Shown here piece by piece: positions 26,095-35,020 of a stretch of 64,000 nt of DNA. The stretch lies in assembly GCF_003388735.1 (NCBI RefSeq), contig NZ_QUBQ01000003.1, forward strand, positions 62,001-126,000, in the 5' to 3' direction. Positions within the stretch are counted from its first letter, which is position 1, and every line of letters starts with the position of its first letter. The translations under genes were made by a program, and so were the position numbers. Below the pieces are notes generated by a model. It saw only the letters and a program-made list of their open reading frames with translations. It did not search any database and was not told the DNA's origin. This DNA is from Paenibacillus paeoniae (GTDB lineage Bacteria; Bacillota; Bacilli; Paenibacillales; Paenibacillaceae).

Positions 26095-26933
26095 TCTTTG
26101 AACTGAGGTTAGAATATCCTGTTACATCCTTGCTTGAGTTGGCTCAAATTCCGCGTAGCACATTCTATTACTGGGTTAGCACCTTTAAACGGCCTGACAA
26201 AGACGCAGCCTTAAAAGCTCGTATTACAGCGATTTATCACGAACACAAGGGCCGCTATGGGTATCGCCGTATTACAGATGTGTTGCACAATGAAGATGAG
26301 TGTGTAAACCATAAGAAGGTGCAACGCATCATGCAGGAGCTTGGCTTGAAATCCATTGTGCGTATGAAGAAATATCGTTCATATAAAGGGAATGTGGGTA
26401 AAATTGCGCCAAACATACTAGAGAGGAACTTCAGCGCATCAAAACCAAACGAAAAGTGGGTAACCGATATCACGGAGTTCAAGCTATTCGGAGAGAAGCT
26501 GTATCTATCGCCGATGCTCGATTTGTTTAACGGTGAAGTCATCACCTACACCGTGAATTCCCGCCCCGTCTACTCCCTTATTTCAAAGATGCTAGATCAC
26601 GCGTTTGAAAGATTGGATAATCAAGATGGCCTTATTATCCATTCCGATCAGGGCTGGCATTATCAAATGCGTCAGTATCAGCAAGCTTTAAAGGAACATG
26701 GGGTCACACAGAGTATGTCACGCAAAGGAATCGGTTATGATCATGCCGTTATCGAAAGCTTCTTTGGTACGTTAAAGTCCGAATTCTTATACATACAGGA
26801 ATTTGAAAGTGTTGAGCAATTTAAAACAGAATTAGATCAATATATCACGTACTACAATCACAAGCGGATTAAAGCAAAACCAAAGGGCGTGAGCCCGGTA
26901 CAGTACCGGACTCACGCCCTGGAAGTCGCCTAA
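26091..26933 (+). CDS. IS3-family transposase OrfB, DDE integrase core
   Basis: The 280-residue protein contains an HTH_21 region (GRYGYRRITDVLHNE) and an rve-type catalytic core: first Asp in WVTDITEF, second in IIHSDQGWHY, Glu in AVIESFFGTLKSE. The usual NCYDNA before the Glu is GIGYDHA here. It overlaps orfA by four bases and is probably made mainly as an OrfAB fusion through the slippery site at 26031. No stops or frameshifts were seen. Confidence 0.9.
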   Translation: MIFELRLEYPVTSLLELAQIPRSTFYYWVSTFKRPDKDAALKARITAIYHEHKGRYGYRRITDVLHNEDECVNHKKVQRIMQELGLKSIVRMKKYRSYKGNVGKIAPNILERNFSASKPNEKWVTDITEFKLFGEKLYLSPMLDLFNGEVITYTVNSRPVYSLISKMLDHAFERLDNQDGLIIHSDQGWHYQMRQYQQALKEHGVTQSMSRKGIGYDHAVIESFFGTLKSEFLYIQEFESVEQFKTELDQYITYYNHKRIKAKPKGVSPVQYRTHALEVA

Positions 26934-27065
26934 TAATATAGTGTCTAACTTTTGGGGGTCACATCAGATCCGGTCGGGTTTTTGTTATTCAATCGTTCCC
27001 AATCTCCAATGGAAGGGAGAAAGGGCCAGGTAGATCTCTTTCTAGTTACTATGAGGTCGATATCC

Positions 27066-27662
27066 TTAAATTAAATTCCGGAACAGTGCCTCCAAATCCT
27101 TCACCTTAGCCAGTCCGTTGACAGAAACTCTTCCGTCGGTTGCCAGACGAACTTCAAGTCGGTTGGGGATGGTACTGAGCTGTTTTTCAAGATCACGATA
27201 TCGATCCGTAAGAAAATGATATCTTTGATTAGAGGAGCCCACCCAAGGCCGACTGGTATCAAGAAGTTCTCTCTTGAACGGTCCATCGATCAGTAAATCT
27301 GTAACCGACAATAGTTCCAGTGTGTCTGGGTTTCCAGTTTTCAGCAATTCTTCGTACACGTAACCAGTGAAGGTCATCACTGAGAGACCGTTAGACTTTA
27401 ATGCTCTCGCTAGTTTGGCCAACTCTCTGGCCTGAGCAAACGGTTCTCCGCCCAAAAATGTAATTCCTTCGACTTTGGGGCCGCTCAAAATTTTTTCGGC
27501 CAATTCTGGCACTTCGACAATGATTCCTCCATCTTTCGGCCAAGTAAATGGAACGGCGCAGCCCAGACAATGAATGGGACAACCCTGTACTTGCAAGCAA
27601 GCACGAGTCCCCGGTCCTTCGACCTTTGTAGAGGGTAAGAAACGATGTATACGAAGCGACAT
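27066..27662 (-). CDS. small radical-SAM (4Fe-4S) enzyme, NrdG-like
   Basis: The 198-residue protein begins MSLRIHRFLPSTKVEGPGTR and has the cluster motif C-x3-C-x2-C (GCPIHCLGC, residues 28-36) and GGEPF for SAM binding. The size and ending resemble NrdG/pyruvate-formate-lyase activases and other single-cluster radical-SAM proteins. No anaerobic ribonucleotide reductase gene is nearby. Instead it is the last gene of the operon with the Ycf46-like AAA protein, so its substrate may be an operon partner. It lies two bases after the GYF/HHH gene. Confidence 0.8.
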   Translation of the reverse strand: MSLRIHRFLPSTKVEGPGTRACLQVQGCPIHCLGCAVPFTWPKDGGIIVEVPELAEKILSGPKVEGITFLGGEPFAQARELAKLARALKSNGLSVMTFTGYVYEELLKTGNPDTLELLSVTDLLIDGPFKRELLDTSRPWVGSSNQRYHFLTDRYRDLEKQLSTIPNRLEVRLATDGRVSVNGLAKVKDLEALFRNLI

Positions 27663-27664
27663 TC

Positions 27665-28705
27665 TTAATAGTCCACCATTCGACCACTGCCTTGTTTGGT
27701 AGCTGACGGCCTAAAAATGGTTTGTTTTTTGAGTTTATCGACTTGATGCGGCTTTAATCCTAGCCACTCCCCGACTTGCTCCGCAGATTGGAAGCCGCCG
27801 TTGACATCGCGTTCTTGCAATATTCGTTTGGCACCGACTATGCCGATACCCGGAAGCTCTTGCAAGTGTTCTTCGGTTGCCTGATTGAAATCAACAGGTG
27901 CTTCATCGTTGATACCCACAGTCGCAAGCAATGGGTCTTGGGAAGGATTAGCTACTGGCGATACAGGCGGAATAACAGGTTGAGCTGTTGGCAGAGGCGG
28001 AGGTGAAACAGATGGAGCGGCGAGAGCCGCCATTTCGGGCTGTTTCGAGAATTCGATCCAATCTGGCATACCTGGTTTCCATACGTGTGTGTTCTCAGGT
28101 CGGACTTGTTTTATTTGCACCATTTCCCGAATTACGCTGAGCTCAAACGGTCCATACTGCTGGCCGGCAACCGCGAGCATCCACTCCTCGTTTTCAGACG
28201 CATCTTCTGCATCGAACTTCATTTCTAACTCCGCTGCAATTCTTTCCCAATTATCATCATCCAAATCCAGATCAAAATCCAAATTTAATCCGGTTGAGCC
28301 TGTAAAAGAATCATGGATTTCCTCCAACAGTTGAACTACACGCTCAATTTGGAAAGAGCCGTTCGAGATGTAAAAGTAGTTATCGTAGCCAATTTCTACT
28401 TTTCGTTTTCCTTCTTGCCAGACAGACTCAGAGCTAAAATCATCCCAGCTAATATACGTTTTGGAGAATCCCGTTAAATTTCCATTCCGCCAAAACAGGC
28501 CTTTGTCTGTAATGGCGAGACCAGTCTTGCCGCTTCCAAGCAAGGTGGTGTCAATAAATGCAATGACGTATACATCTTTAGGCATAGGGAAGGCTGCGCG
28601 AGCATTCTCTAATCTTCGATTGGGAATATGCTCCTCCACGTAATAGCCTCTGCCTGAATATCGCCTGCAAATTTCAGAAATTCGTTCCCTTGAAAATGGG
28701 ATCAT
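27665..28705 (-). CDS. GYF-like/HHH adaptor protein
   Basis: The 346-residue protein has an N-terminal uncharacterised domain (1-135), an acidic stretch (DLDLDDD, 144-151), and a GYF_2-like domain (EEWMLAVAGQQYGPFE to VWKPGMPDW, 173-216). A Pro-rich linker and a ComEA-like helix-hairpin-helix (FNQATEEHLQELPGIGIVGA, 273-335) follow. It ends GSGRMVDY. It is close to the protein at 17024-18016. It lies one base after the Ycf35-like gene and two bases before the radical-SAM gene. Function unknown. Confidence 0.78.
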   Translation of the reverse strand: MIPFSRERISEICRRYSGRGYYVEEHIPNRRLENARAAFPMPKDVYVIAFIDTTLLGSGKTGLAITDKGLFWRNGNLTGFSKTYISWDDFSSESVWQEGKRKVEIGYDNYFYISNGSFQIERVVQLLEEIHDSFTGSTGLNLDFDLDLDDDNWERIAAELEMKFDAEDASENEEWMLAVAGQQYGPFELSVIREMVQIKQVRPENTHVWKPGMPDWIEFSKQPEMAALAAPSVSPPPLPTAQPVIPPVSPVANPSQDPLLATVGINDEAPVDFNQATEEHLQELPGIGIVGAKRILQERDVNGGFQSAEQVGEWLGLKPHQVDKLKKQTIFRPSATKQGSGRMVDY

Positions 28706-28706
28706 T

Positions 28707-29432
28707 TTAATCAGCCCCTATGTTTAACGTAAGCACAATTGAATTGTCTTCCAAAACCTCTTCACTCTCGATAGCAATATTTTGTTCTGCTGTACGAGCT
28801 TTTAGTTTTTTGTATACAGCCTCTTGCAGGCAGCGCCTATAATCGGCATCTATATCGGACAAATATTCGAATACTTTGCGCAAATCAGGCGCATTGTGAA
28901 TCTCAACCTGAAATGGATGGTCCCCCGATTGTCGGAAAGTTAAATGAGATTGTTCAACCTTGCACACAATCTCTGAACCACGGCGAGTCGGATTAATGCC
29001 GAGCTCCTTGAGCGTCTTAAATAAAAGCTCTCCGTCTCGAAAATTAGTTGGAAAAGCCGAAAGGGAATTATTGCGGGTTTCCGACAAAGTGCCTCGATCA
29101 ATGATTTGCCTGCCAACCGCTTTGTTTAGATCATTTATGAAGACTTCGATTTTTTGCTTTGAATCAGACTTGCTGAAGACTGCAGTCCACTGTCCGTTTA
29201 TATGCTCCCAGAAGAAATGAGATCTGCCAAAATCAAGATCGGTGATAATACTACCAGCCAATTTCTCAGTATCATAGCCGGCTTTTCGAACTGTTCGAAT
29301 GATCTCATGCTCATTGCTGAAAGAGGTGGGCACAGTAACTTGCATGGAAGTAACCCAATTGTCAAAGGTTTGTTTCCCCATAACCATTCTCAGTGTTAGC
29401 GCTGCTGGAACCATGGAGAGAGATACAGACAC
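28707..29432 (-). CDS. DUF1257/Ycf35-like protein
   Basis: The second half resembles DUF1257 (chloroplast Ycf35), with a C-terminal pattern like YRRCLQEAVYKKLKARTAEQ followed by EVLEDNSIVLTLNI. The first half (TFDNWVTSMQVTVPTSFSNE, then ITDLDFGRSHFFWEH) is extra. I chose the GTG at 29432 because AAAGGAGG at 29440-29447 precedes it by seven bases; the longer frame to 29543 overlaps the previous gene. DUF1257, DUF2997 and Ycf46 genes are often neighbours in bacteria and cyanobacteria. No biochemical role is known to me. Confidence 0.65.
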   Translation of the reverse strand: MSVSLSMVPAALTLRMVMGKQTFDNWVTSMQVTVPTSFSNEHEIIRTVRKAGYDTEKLAGSIITDLDFGRSHFFWEHINGQWTAVFSKSDSKQKIEVFINDLNKAVGRQIIDRGTLSETRNNSLSAFPTNFRDGELLFKTLKELGINPTRRGSEIVCKVEQSHLTFRQSGDHPFQVEIHNAPDLRKVFEYLSDIDADYRRCLQEAVYKKLKARTAEQNIAIESEEVLEDNSIVLTLNIGAD

Positions 29433-29445
29433 TAGATCGCCTCCT

Positions 29446-29661
29446 TTAGTTGTTCTTAATCGTATTGATGTGCCGATGCTGAAGGACAGTCTGTTCGGTT
29501 TCATAATATTCCGAAGTATAGGTTGAATCGATGGCATCCGCATCCAATAACTGCTCTAAAAGTTCGATGTAGTCCATGCAAGCTTTTCCTTTGACACCGA
29601 TTACTTCGGCTGAAATTTGACCATCGGCGAATATCTGTACTCGAATTTGTTTTTTCGACAT
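29446..29661 (-). CDS. DUF2997 protein
   Basis: The 71-residue protein KKQIRVQIFADGQISAEVIG, then VKGKACMDYIELLEQLL, then TSEYYET, fits DUF2997 well: the xxDGxxxxEVxGVKGxxC pattern and a final SEYYE. It lies between the AAA gene and the Ycf35-like gene, the usual place for this family. GGGAG precedes the ATG. It is a small cytoplasmic protein of unknown role, possibly a partner of the ATPase. Confidence 0.82.
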   Translation of the reverse strand: MSKKQIRVQIFADGQISAEVIGVKGKACMDYIELLEQLLDADAIDSTYTSEYYETEQTVLQHRHINTIKNN

Positions 29662-29686
29662 GGGACAACTCCCTTATTCCTTCAAA

Positions 29687-31351
29687 TTAGAAGTCGACAG
29701 TTCTTCCGCCGCGTGTGGCATGAATGTCTTCTATTTTAGGTTCCTGAGCCTCAGATCCCGGAACTTCTTTTCTATATTCGATGCGATCCACTTGTGGTGT
29801 TGCAGCAACCGCACGAACGTTAGCCCACTCGCGGATGGCATGAATTTGCTCGGCCTGCGTAATCGAAAGCGGTACGGTTGCCGCAAACGCTTTGTGAAAA
29901 TCATCCAATCTAATGGCACGATTCTCAGAGAACGCCTCGAACAATGCGGTTATAACCGCTTGCTCTACTTCAGCGCCCACATAGCCCTCTGTGGACTCAG
30001 CCAACAATTCCAAAATTTCTTCGGTTAGCTTGAACTCCCCGATAACTTTTGGGTTCCCTAGCCGCTTGCCGATATGGAGACGGAAAATTTCTACTCGTTC
30101 CTTCTTCGTCGGCAGATCGACAAAAAAGATTTCATCAAATCTTCCTTTACGCATCAGTTCTGCCGGCAGCGCGTGAATGTTGTTTGCTGTAGCGATGACG
30201 AATACCGGCTTCGTTTTTTCCTGCATCCAAGTCAAGAAGGTACCAAAAATGCGACTTGAGGTGCCGCTGTCACCGTTGCTTGAGATGCCACTGAAACCTT
30301 TCTCGATCTCATCAATCCATAAAATCGAAGGTGAGATCGCTTCAGCTGTTTGGATTGCTTTCCGCATGTTTTCTTCGCTGCTGCCGACAAGGCCGCTGAA
30401 TATTTGACCTAGGTCCAGACGCAGCAGCGGCAAATGCCACATCGCGCTAACCGCTTTGGCAATCAAGCTCTTGCCGCAGCCTGGTACTCCAGTGATAAGG
30501 ACGCCTTTAGGTGCAGGCAAGCCATACTGTGCGGCAGAATCGAGCCAGGATTTATTGCGTTTCTGTAACCAACGTTTTAAGTTTTCCAGCCCGCCGACGT
30601 CTTCAATTTTAAGATCTGTTTTAACAAACTCGAGGATTTCCGACTTTTTAATAATTTGCCGCTTCTCCTCCAGAATGATATCGACGTCTCGTTTGTCCAA
30701 ACGTCCGTCCTCCACCATAGCGCGGGCAAAGGCATTCTCCGCTTCATCCAAAGTAAGACCAAGCGCTGCTTTGGCCAGTCGTTCTTCGTCTTCTGGCAGC
30801 AGATCAAACGTGATTCTCTCATTTGCTTGGTTTGTTTGAATCATTTCATCAAGTATGTTTTTGATTTCACTAAAAGAAGGCAGATCGAAATCCACGATTG
30901 TAATTTGTTTTTGCAATTCAATAGGCAGTTGTAAGATAGGACTGACAATAATAACATTTTTGGGATTTGGGCTTTGCTTCAAAGCCGGAACTAGATCGCG
31001 AATTTTACGAATTACCTGTTGATCAGGAACTCTTCCTCCTATGCCGAAGTAAGCATGAAAATCTTTTAAAATAAATACGGCGGGTTGGTCGAATGACTCG
31101 ATGAATTCCAAGCCTTTGAGTGGAGCTTTTGAATCCTCCCTGCCTTTTTGGCCGATCTCAGCCATCCCGTTTGTTACGCTCCATGTAAATACTTTGCGTT
31201 GCGTTTTGATCAGACTTTCATTCGTGGAGGCATCGTGGATTAATGATATAGCACGGTCCTCTTCCCATGTTGAAATGTATATAAATGAAAATCGGGCTCG
31301 CATCAAGTTAGATATGTGTGTCTTAAAAGCTAGGTTTGATGAGCTTTCCAA
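29687..31351 (-). CDS. Ycf46-like AAA+ ATPase
   Basis: The 554-residue protein has the N-terminal domain typical of Ycf46 (FSFIYISTWEEDRAISLIHD, FILKDFHAYF) and a classical AAA module. Walker A is GVPGCGKSLIAKAV (about residue 285), Walker B is ILWIDEIEKGF (about 340), followed by ATANNIHALPAELMRKGRFD and an Arg finger. A C-terminal extension ends GGRTVDF. The start is TTG at 31351 with GGAGGAG seven bases before it. It is first in a five-gene leftward operon (AAA, DUF2997, Ycf35-like, GYF/HHH, radical SAM). It probably remodels a protein complex; the substrate is unknown. Confidence 0.88.
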   Translation of the reverse strand: MESSSNLAFKTHISNLMRARFSFIYISTWEEDRAISLIHDASTNESLIKTQRKVFTWSVTNGMAEIGQKGREDSKAPLKGLEFIESFDQPAVFILKDFHAYFGIGGRVPDQQVIRKIRDLVPALKQSPNPKNVIIVSPILQLPIELQKQITIVDFDLPSFSEIKNILDEMIQTNQANERITFDLLPEDEERLAKAALGLTLDEAENAFARAMVEDGRLDKRDVDIILEEKRQIIKKSEILEFVKTDLKIEDVGGLENLKRWLQKRNKSWLDSAAQYGLPAPKGVLITGVPGCGKSLIAKAVSAMWHLPLLRLDLGQIFSGLVGSSEENMRKAIQTAEAISPSILWIDEIEKGFSGISSNGDSGTSSRIFGTFLTWMQEKTKPVFVIATANNIHALPAELMRKGRFDEIFFVDLPTKKERVEIFRLHIGKRLGNPKVIGEFKLTEEILELLAESTEGYVGAEVEQAVITALFEAFSENRAIRLDDFHKAFAATVPLSITQAEQIHAIREWANVRAVAATPQVDRIEYRKEVPGSEAQEPKIEDIHATRGGRTVDF

Positions 31352-31374
31352 TTAACTTCTCCTCCAAATCAAAA

Positions 31375-31437
31375 AACGATCACAATATCATTAGTTGTAT
31401 TCGACAATTGAGGGAAATTTCCTCTTTTATTCGACTT
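31375..31437 (-). promoter_or_regulatory. conserved regulatory region of the Ycf46-like operon
   Basis: Read on the minus strand it contains two direct GTCGAATA repeats about 22 bases apart. They flank the near palindrome GAGGAAATTTCCCTC. The same arrangement survives at about 18860-18925 upstream of the decayed copy, so it is probably an operator or promoter rather than chance. Confidence 0.55.
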
Positions 31438-31539
31438 TTTTTGGGAGTTTAAGACCATTTATTGTAAAAACAGCATACTGTTGCAGTCATAGAACTATAC
31501 GAATTGAGGGTCTCATGGTTCTGAATATTTGGCGAAGTA

Positions 31540-31570
31540 AATCCACAACCAAATGAGGTTGTGGATTTTT
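31540..31570 (+). terminator. ssrA-type terminator, possibly with a worn 3' end upstream
   Basis: AATCCACAACC pairs with GGTTGTGGATT and is followed by TTTTG. It is preceded by GTAA as in the copy at 13941-14003. The 40 bases before it are too worn to assign to ssrA with confidence. Confidence 0.6.
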
Positions 31571-31644
31571 GCTATTCAAGGATAACCCGCTCAATTATCG
31601 ATAATAAGGATTATTTTGCGCAAAAAGTAGAGTTATAAGTTTAA

Positions 31645-31673
31645 TTGAACCTATGTGTTAAAAAGTGTATGAT
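31645..31673 (+). promoter_or_regulatory. sigma-A-type promoter of the ssp operon
   Basis: TTGAAC (31645-31650), a 17-base spacer and TATGAT (31668-31673) lie about 70 bases before the first gene of the six-gene operon. AAGGGAGGG just before the ATG gives translation start. Confidence 0.75.
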
Positions 31674-31741
31674 TAGGAAGATTACTAGATGCGACTATAG
31701 AATTAAGAAATAGGACTTCAGTAGCGAAAAGGGAGGGTCCG

Positions 31742-33409
31742 ATGAATTCATTTGTCCAGTATTTGGATCAATTCAACGTCCTGTCTCCTAGCCATTCCAA
31801 AATCTATGACGAGTACACAGGGCAAGGGGATGTCTATCAATTCTCGATTGATACGAAGATCGAGGAGTTTTTGTTGACCGGTTATTCGAAAGCTCCTTGC
31901 AGTGTCATTATGACCGGGAACGCCGGTGACGGGAAAACTCGATTGTGTCGCGTTGTTTACGAATCGTTGACCGGCAATAAATTGTCAGAATGGCCTGACA
32001 GCGGCATTCTGGATGTACCGTTCGATGGCGGCACGGTTGTTATCGTCAAAGATTTGTCCGAGTTAAAGGATGAAGTCATTTTCAATGTGCTGCTCCGTTT
32101 GCAAGAGTTTATACGAGAGGGGCATGCGGAGAATCGTTATTTTTTGATTGCCGCCAACGAAGGCAAACTAACTAAATTTTTGTCGATGCACTCCGAACTG
32201 GAAGAGCTTGCGGCGATGGTTAAGCAACGTTTCCTGTACCATGGCCACAATGATTCGCAGCTCCATCTTGTCAATCTACAGGACGTTACATCCTCCATCT
32301 ACGCTGAGCGAATTATGGAGGAGTGGAACAAGGAAGAGTATTGGAGCGACTGCGGTTCCTGCGGCAAAGCAAGCAACTGTATCATTTTGCTTAATCACCG
32401 TCGGATGGCCCGGAAGCAGGTGAGAGACAGGCTTGCGGAGCAATACAGATTGCTTGATTGTCTCGGCATTCATCTGACGATGCGGGAAATTTTAATACAT
32501 ATCAGCTATACATTAACCGGTGGGTTAACCTGTTCTGACGTACAAAGGGCGGGATATTTGGATATTGAAAAACATTCTAAGCGAGTATATTTCAACAACT
32601 TTTACGGGGTTGGCATGCCAGGGCTCGAATCCATCGAACAGGGTGCAGTTCGACATTTCGGTGAACTAGATCCTGGTCAAGCTTCCATATCGTTTATTGA
32701 TGATTATTTGCTAAACGGAGATATAAGCGGTGAGAATGTTATTGCAGAACGCCACGCACGATTGTTCGGCGAGGAATTAGACTTGTTGTTTGGCTATTAT
32801 CGCAAGCAGATTGAGGTGTATCGCAGTCAAGGCAATGGCGGCGAAGAAGAAATCGCAGAACTGATGCCCGGATTCCGCAGGAAATACTTTTTTGAATCAG
32901 AAGAGGAAGGCGAATTGCGACGCAAGCTGATTCCTTACGTCCATTTCTATACGTTTATGGAAAGCTTGGAGAGCCGACAGAAGCAGACACAGGTTAGGCG
33001 CGATTTGATTCGCGGCTTGAATTACGCCTTTACTAAAAAGTTGATGGATGCATCGGAGACACAATTATTTGCCGTGAACGACAACTTGTTAGTGCATGAG
33101 GCTTATTCCATGGGACAGGTTGTACTTACGGTTGATGAGTCCCGTGATGATCTTGATCGATTACCTTCGCGGCTGTTCCTGACCGTCGACCATGAGACGA
33201 GGCTAGAGATGAAGCTACCGGTATTTGAATATTTGATGAGACTAGCCGACGGCGGTCTGAACTGCACGCTTAAGCAAGAGGTTGATATTTTGCTTGGAAC
33301 TTTCCGGAATGATCTGATCAGCCATAGCAAACTGGATGAGTTTTTGTTGGTAGTGTTTGCTCTCGATCCGGTTAAGGGCGTATATGTGCGACGGGAAATC
33401 AATATGTAA
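31742..33409 (+). CDS. sspF: SspF/DptF-like ATPase of a phosphorothioate defence system
   Basis: The 555-residue protein has a P-loop TGNAGDGKTRL near residue 60, as in the DptF-type ATPases. It also has a Cys-rich SDCGSCGKASNCI patch near residue 205 that may bind zinc. The rest is helical and shows no other domain I recognise. It is first in an operon with an SspG-position protein, a DptH-like FtsK-domain protein and clear SspBCD homologues, which is the order of the sspFGH-sspBCD cassette. Known SspFGH modules damage DNA lacking phosphorothioates and block phage replication. The symbol rests mainly on context and P-loop type. Confidence 0.68.
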   Translation: MNSFVQYLDQFNVLSPSHSKIYDEYTGQGDVYQFSIDTKIEEFLLTGYSKAPCSVIMTGNAGDGKTRLCRVVYESLTGNKLSEWPDSGILDVPFDGGTVVIVKDLSELKDEVIFNVLLRLQEFIREGHAENRYFLIAANEGKLTKFLSMHSELEELAAMVKQRFLYHGHNDSQLHLVNLQDVTSSIYAERIMEEWNKEEYWSDCGSCGKASNCIILLNHRRMARKQVRDRLAEQYRLLDCLGIHLTMREILIHISYTLTGGLTCSDVQRAGYLDIEKHSKRVYFNNFYGVGMPGLESIEQGAVRHFGELDPGQASISFIDDYLLNGDISGENVIAERHARLFGEELDLLFGYYRKQIEVYRSQGNGGEEEIAELMPGFRRKYFFESEEEGELRRKLIPYVHFYTFMESLESRQKQTQVRRDLIRGLNYAFTKKLMDASETQLFAVNDNLLVHEAYSMGQVVLTVDESRDDLDRLPSRLFLTVDHETRLEMKLPVFEYLMRLADGGLNCTLKQEVDILLGTFRNDLISHSKLDEFLLVVFALDPVKGVYVRREINM

Positions 33410-33424
33410 ATGGAGGACCGTGAT

Positions 33425-35020
33425 ATGACAATAGTCGATGAAACAGACAAGCTGGATGATGTCACTTCTCAGCTGTCGGCGCATATATGGGGGCATCGCT
33501 TTAAGGACGGTCAACGCGGTCCAGAATATGTGCTGGAATTTTTGAATGTACTGAGCGGAACGGAATATTCCTTTAGGAGCGACCGCTATTATCGTCGTCG
33601 CTCGATAGGGCTGCGCGAATTCATTTTCGAAGGCGTCAAGGAAGGCAGAGGAGCGGGCAGCACGCTTGAGCTGAACGAAGCCAAGAAGGAGAAATTGATA
33701 CAGGCGGTTCAGGAAAACAATGTGACTGTTCTGAAGCAGTTTCTGCGAAATTTGGAAATCGTGCTCTATGATACGGATGGCAAGGAGGCCGATCGTTCCT
33801 GGTTCGCACGTTCGCTATATCCGCTTCACGAATCGCTGCTTTATGTGGAGCTTCGCAAAAAGAACGGAAATTACAGCATCGAACGCAATTTTTTTGCGCG
33901 GGGAGGAGAGCTGTATTTCCTGATGCTTGGACATGGGACGGAACACTATCAGCAACGGAGATTGTTTATCGAGCAGAGATTTCATCAATTGCTGACGCGT
34001 AACAAGATTATTGAGAAGGTTGTTGGCAAAATATCGGCTGTATTCGATGATTCCGAGCAAACGCCGGACCGGAATGCGGGGCAGCTTCGCTCCGTCGGTT
34101 ATGAAGGCCGTACCCCTATGCTGCCGCATCAAGCGGAGATCGACAATAGAGCGCTTTTCGAGCAATTTGGAGTAGAAATGGAAAACTTGCTGCTTATGGA
34201 TATGGACGTCCACGAGATGTTCCACCTGCTTACCTCCCTGGTTTGTTTTCAACTGGCTCGCTACATGCATGTTCGTTCGCAAGCTGACATGAAGTCGGCA
34301 ACTTATTTCTTTGATTGCATGGACGGAACAAATACGCACATCTACCGTCAAGCTGCAATGAGTCTCGAACAGCACGAAGCGATGTTAAAGGAACGTTATT
34401 TGATAGAGTTTGAGAGAAAGTCGAATGAGACGTTTGGGAACACTGATCAGATCGAGCAATTGCTTCCTCAATGGCAGGAGAGTCCGGATATGTTTTACGA
34501 AACCATGGGATTAAGGAAACTGCGAACCCGCAAAGAGACGATCAAGCGAATTTTGCTGAAATGCCGTACGGTGTCCGACGTGCAAACCAAACTCAAAAGC
34601 AGTGTTCGCGAGGTAGTTACGTCCCAGCTCGATCAGGTACAGGTAACCCGAGTTATCGCACGGGATGGAGGTTTTGCCACTTATCGACGGGGCTCGGCAT
34701 CCAATTACCGTTATACGATCTCGGACAGCTTCCTGCAAATGCTTGTCTTTACGATCGTGCAGCCGGGAGACAAGATGGAGTTTCATGAATTTTTGAATCG
34801 AGTACATATGGATTATGGCATCGTAATTGGAGAGCAGCAGGCAAAGGAAACGGGCATTTATGAGAAGTCTGGCTTTAATGTGCGTTACTTTCAGGATAAT
34901 GAGCGCGCGCTTCGAAAGAAGCTTCGACACAACGGCTTGCTGATCGAATTTTCCGACGCGACGGCGATGATTCAAAATCCGTATGCCCGTTGCAGCCAGG
35001 AGGTAGGTTTGCATGTTTAA
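33425..35020 (+). CDS. sspG: SspG-position protein
   Basis: This protein of about 531 residues starts MTIVDETDKLDDVTSQLSAH and shows no domain I recognise. It is charged, largely helical and soluble. I chose the ATG at 33425 because GGAGG at 33412-33416 is eight bases before it; the ATG at 33410 contains that site and has none of its own. It is translationally coupled, starting 15 bases after sspF stops and overlapping sspH by eight bases. The assignment as SspG comes only from its place between an SspF-like and an SspH-like gene. Confidence 0.6.
   Translation: MTIVDETDKLDDVTSQLSAHIWGHRFKDGQRGPEYVLEFLNVLSGTEYSFRSDRYYRRRSIGLREFIFEGVKEGRGAGSTLELNEAKKEKLIQAVQENNVTVLKQFLRNLEIVLYDTDGKEADRSWFARSLYPLHESLLYVELRKKNGNYSIERNFFARGGELYFLMLGHGTEHYQQRRLFIEQRFHQLLTRNKIIEKVVGKISAVFDDSEQTPDRNAGQLRSVGYEGRTPMLPHQAEIDNRALFEQFGVEMENLLLMDMDVHEMFHLLTSLVCFQLARYMHVRSQADMKSATYFFDCMDGTNTHIYRQAAMSLEQHEAMLKERYLIEFERKSNETFGNTDQIEQLLPQWQESPDMFYETMGLRKLRTRKETIKRILLKCRTVSDVQTKLKSSVREVVTSQLDQVQVTRVIARDGGFATYRRGSASNYRYTISDSFLQMLVFTIVQPGDKMEFHEFLNRVHMDYGIVIGEQQAKETGIYEKSGFNVRYFQDNERALRKKLRHNGLLIEFSDATAMIQNPYARCSQEVGLHV

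Larger units (their letters stand above)
25535..26966 (+). mobile_element. IS3-family insertion sequence (IS150-like)
   Basis: The element is 1432 bases long with imperfect terminal inverted repeats: TGAACTGCACCCC...GTTAGACAC on the left, and the reverse complement of the right end, TGATGTGACCCCC...GTTAGACAC. It carries orfA and orfB with a programmed frameshift window, so it looks intact. No convincing 3-4 base target duplication flanks it (left ATG, right GAT), and the two flanks come from different terminators. Confidence 0.85.

Noticed and set aside
27066..27662. true NrdG (anaerobic ribonucleotide reductase activase)
   Set aside because: No nrdD nearby, and the gene is embedded in the Ycf46-like operon, duplicated together with it.
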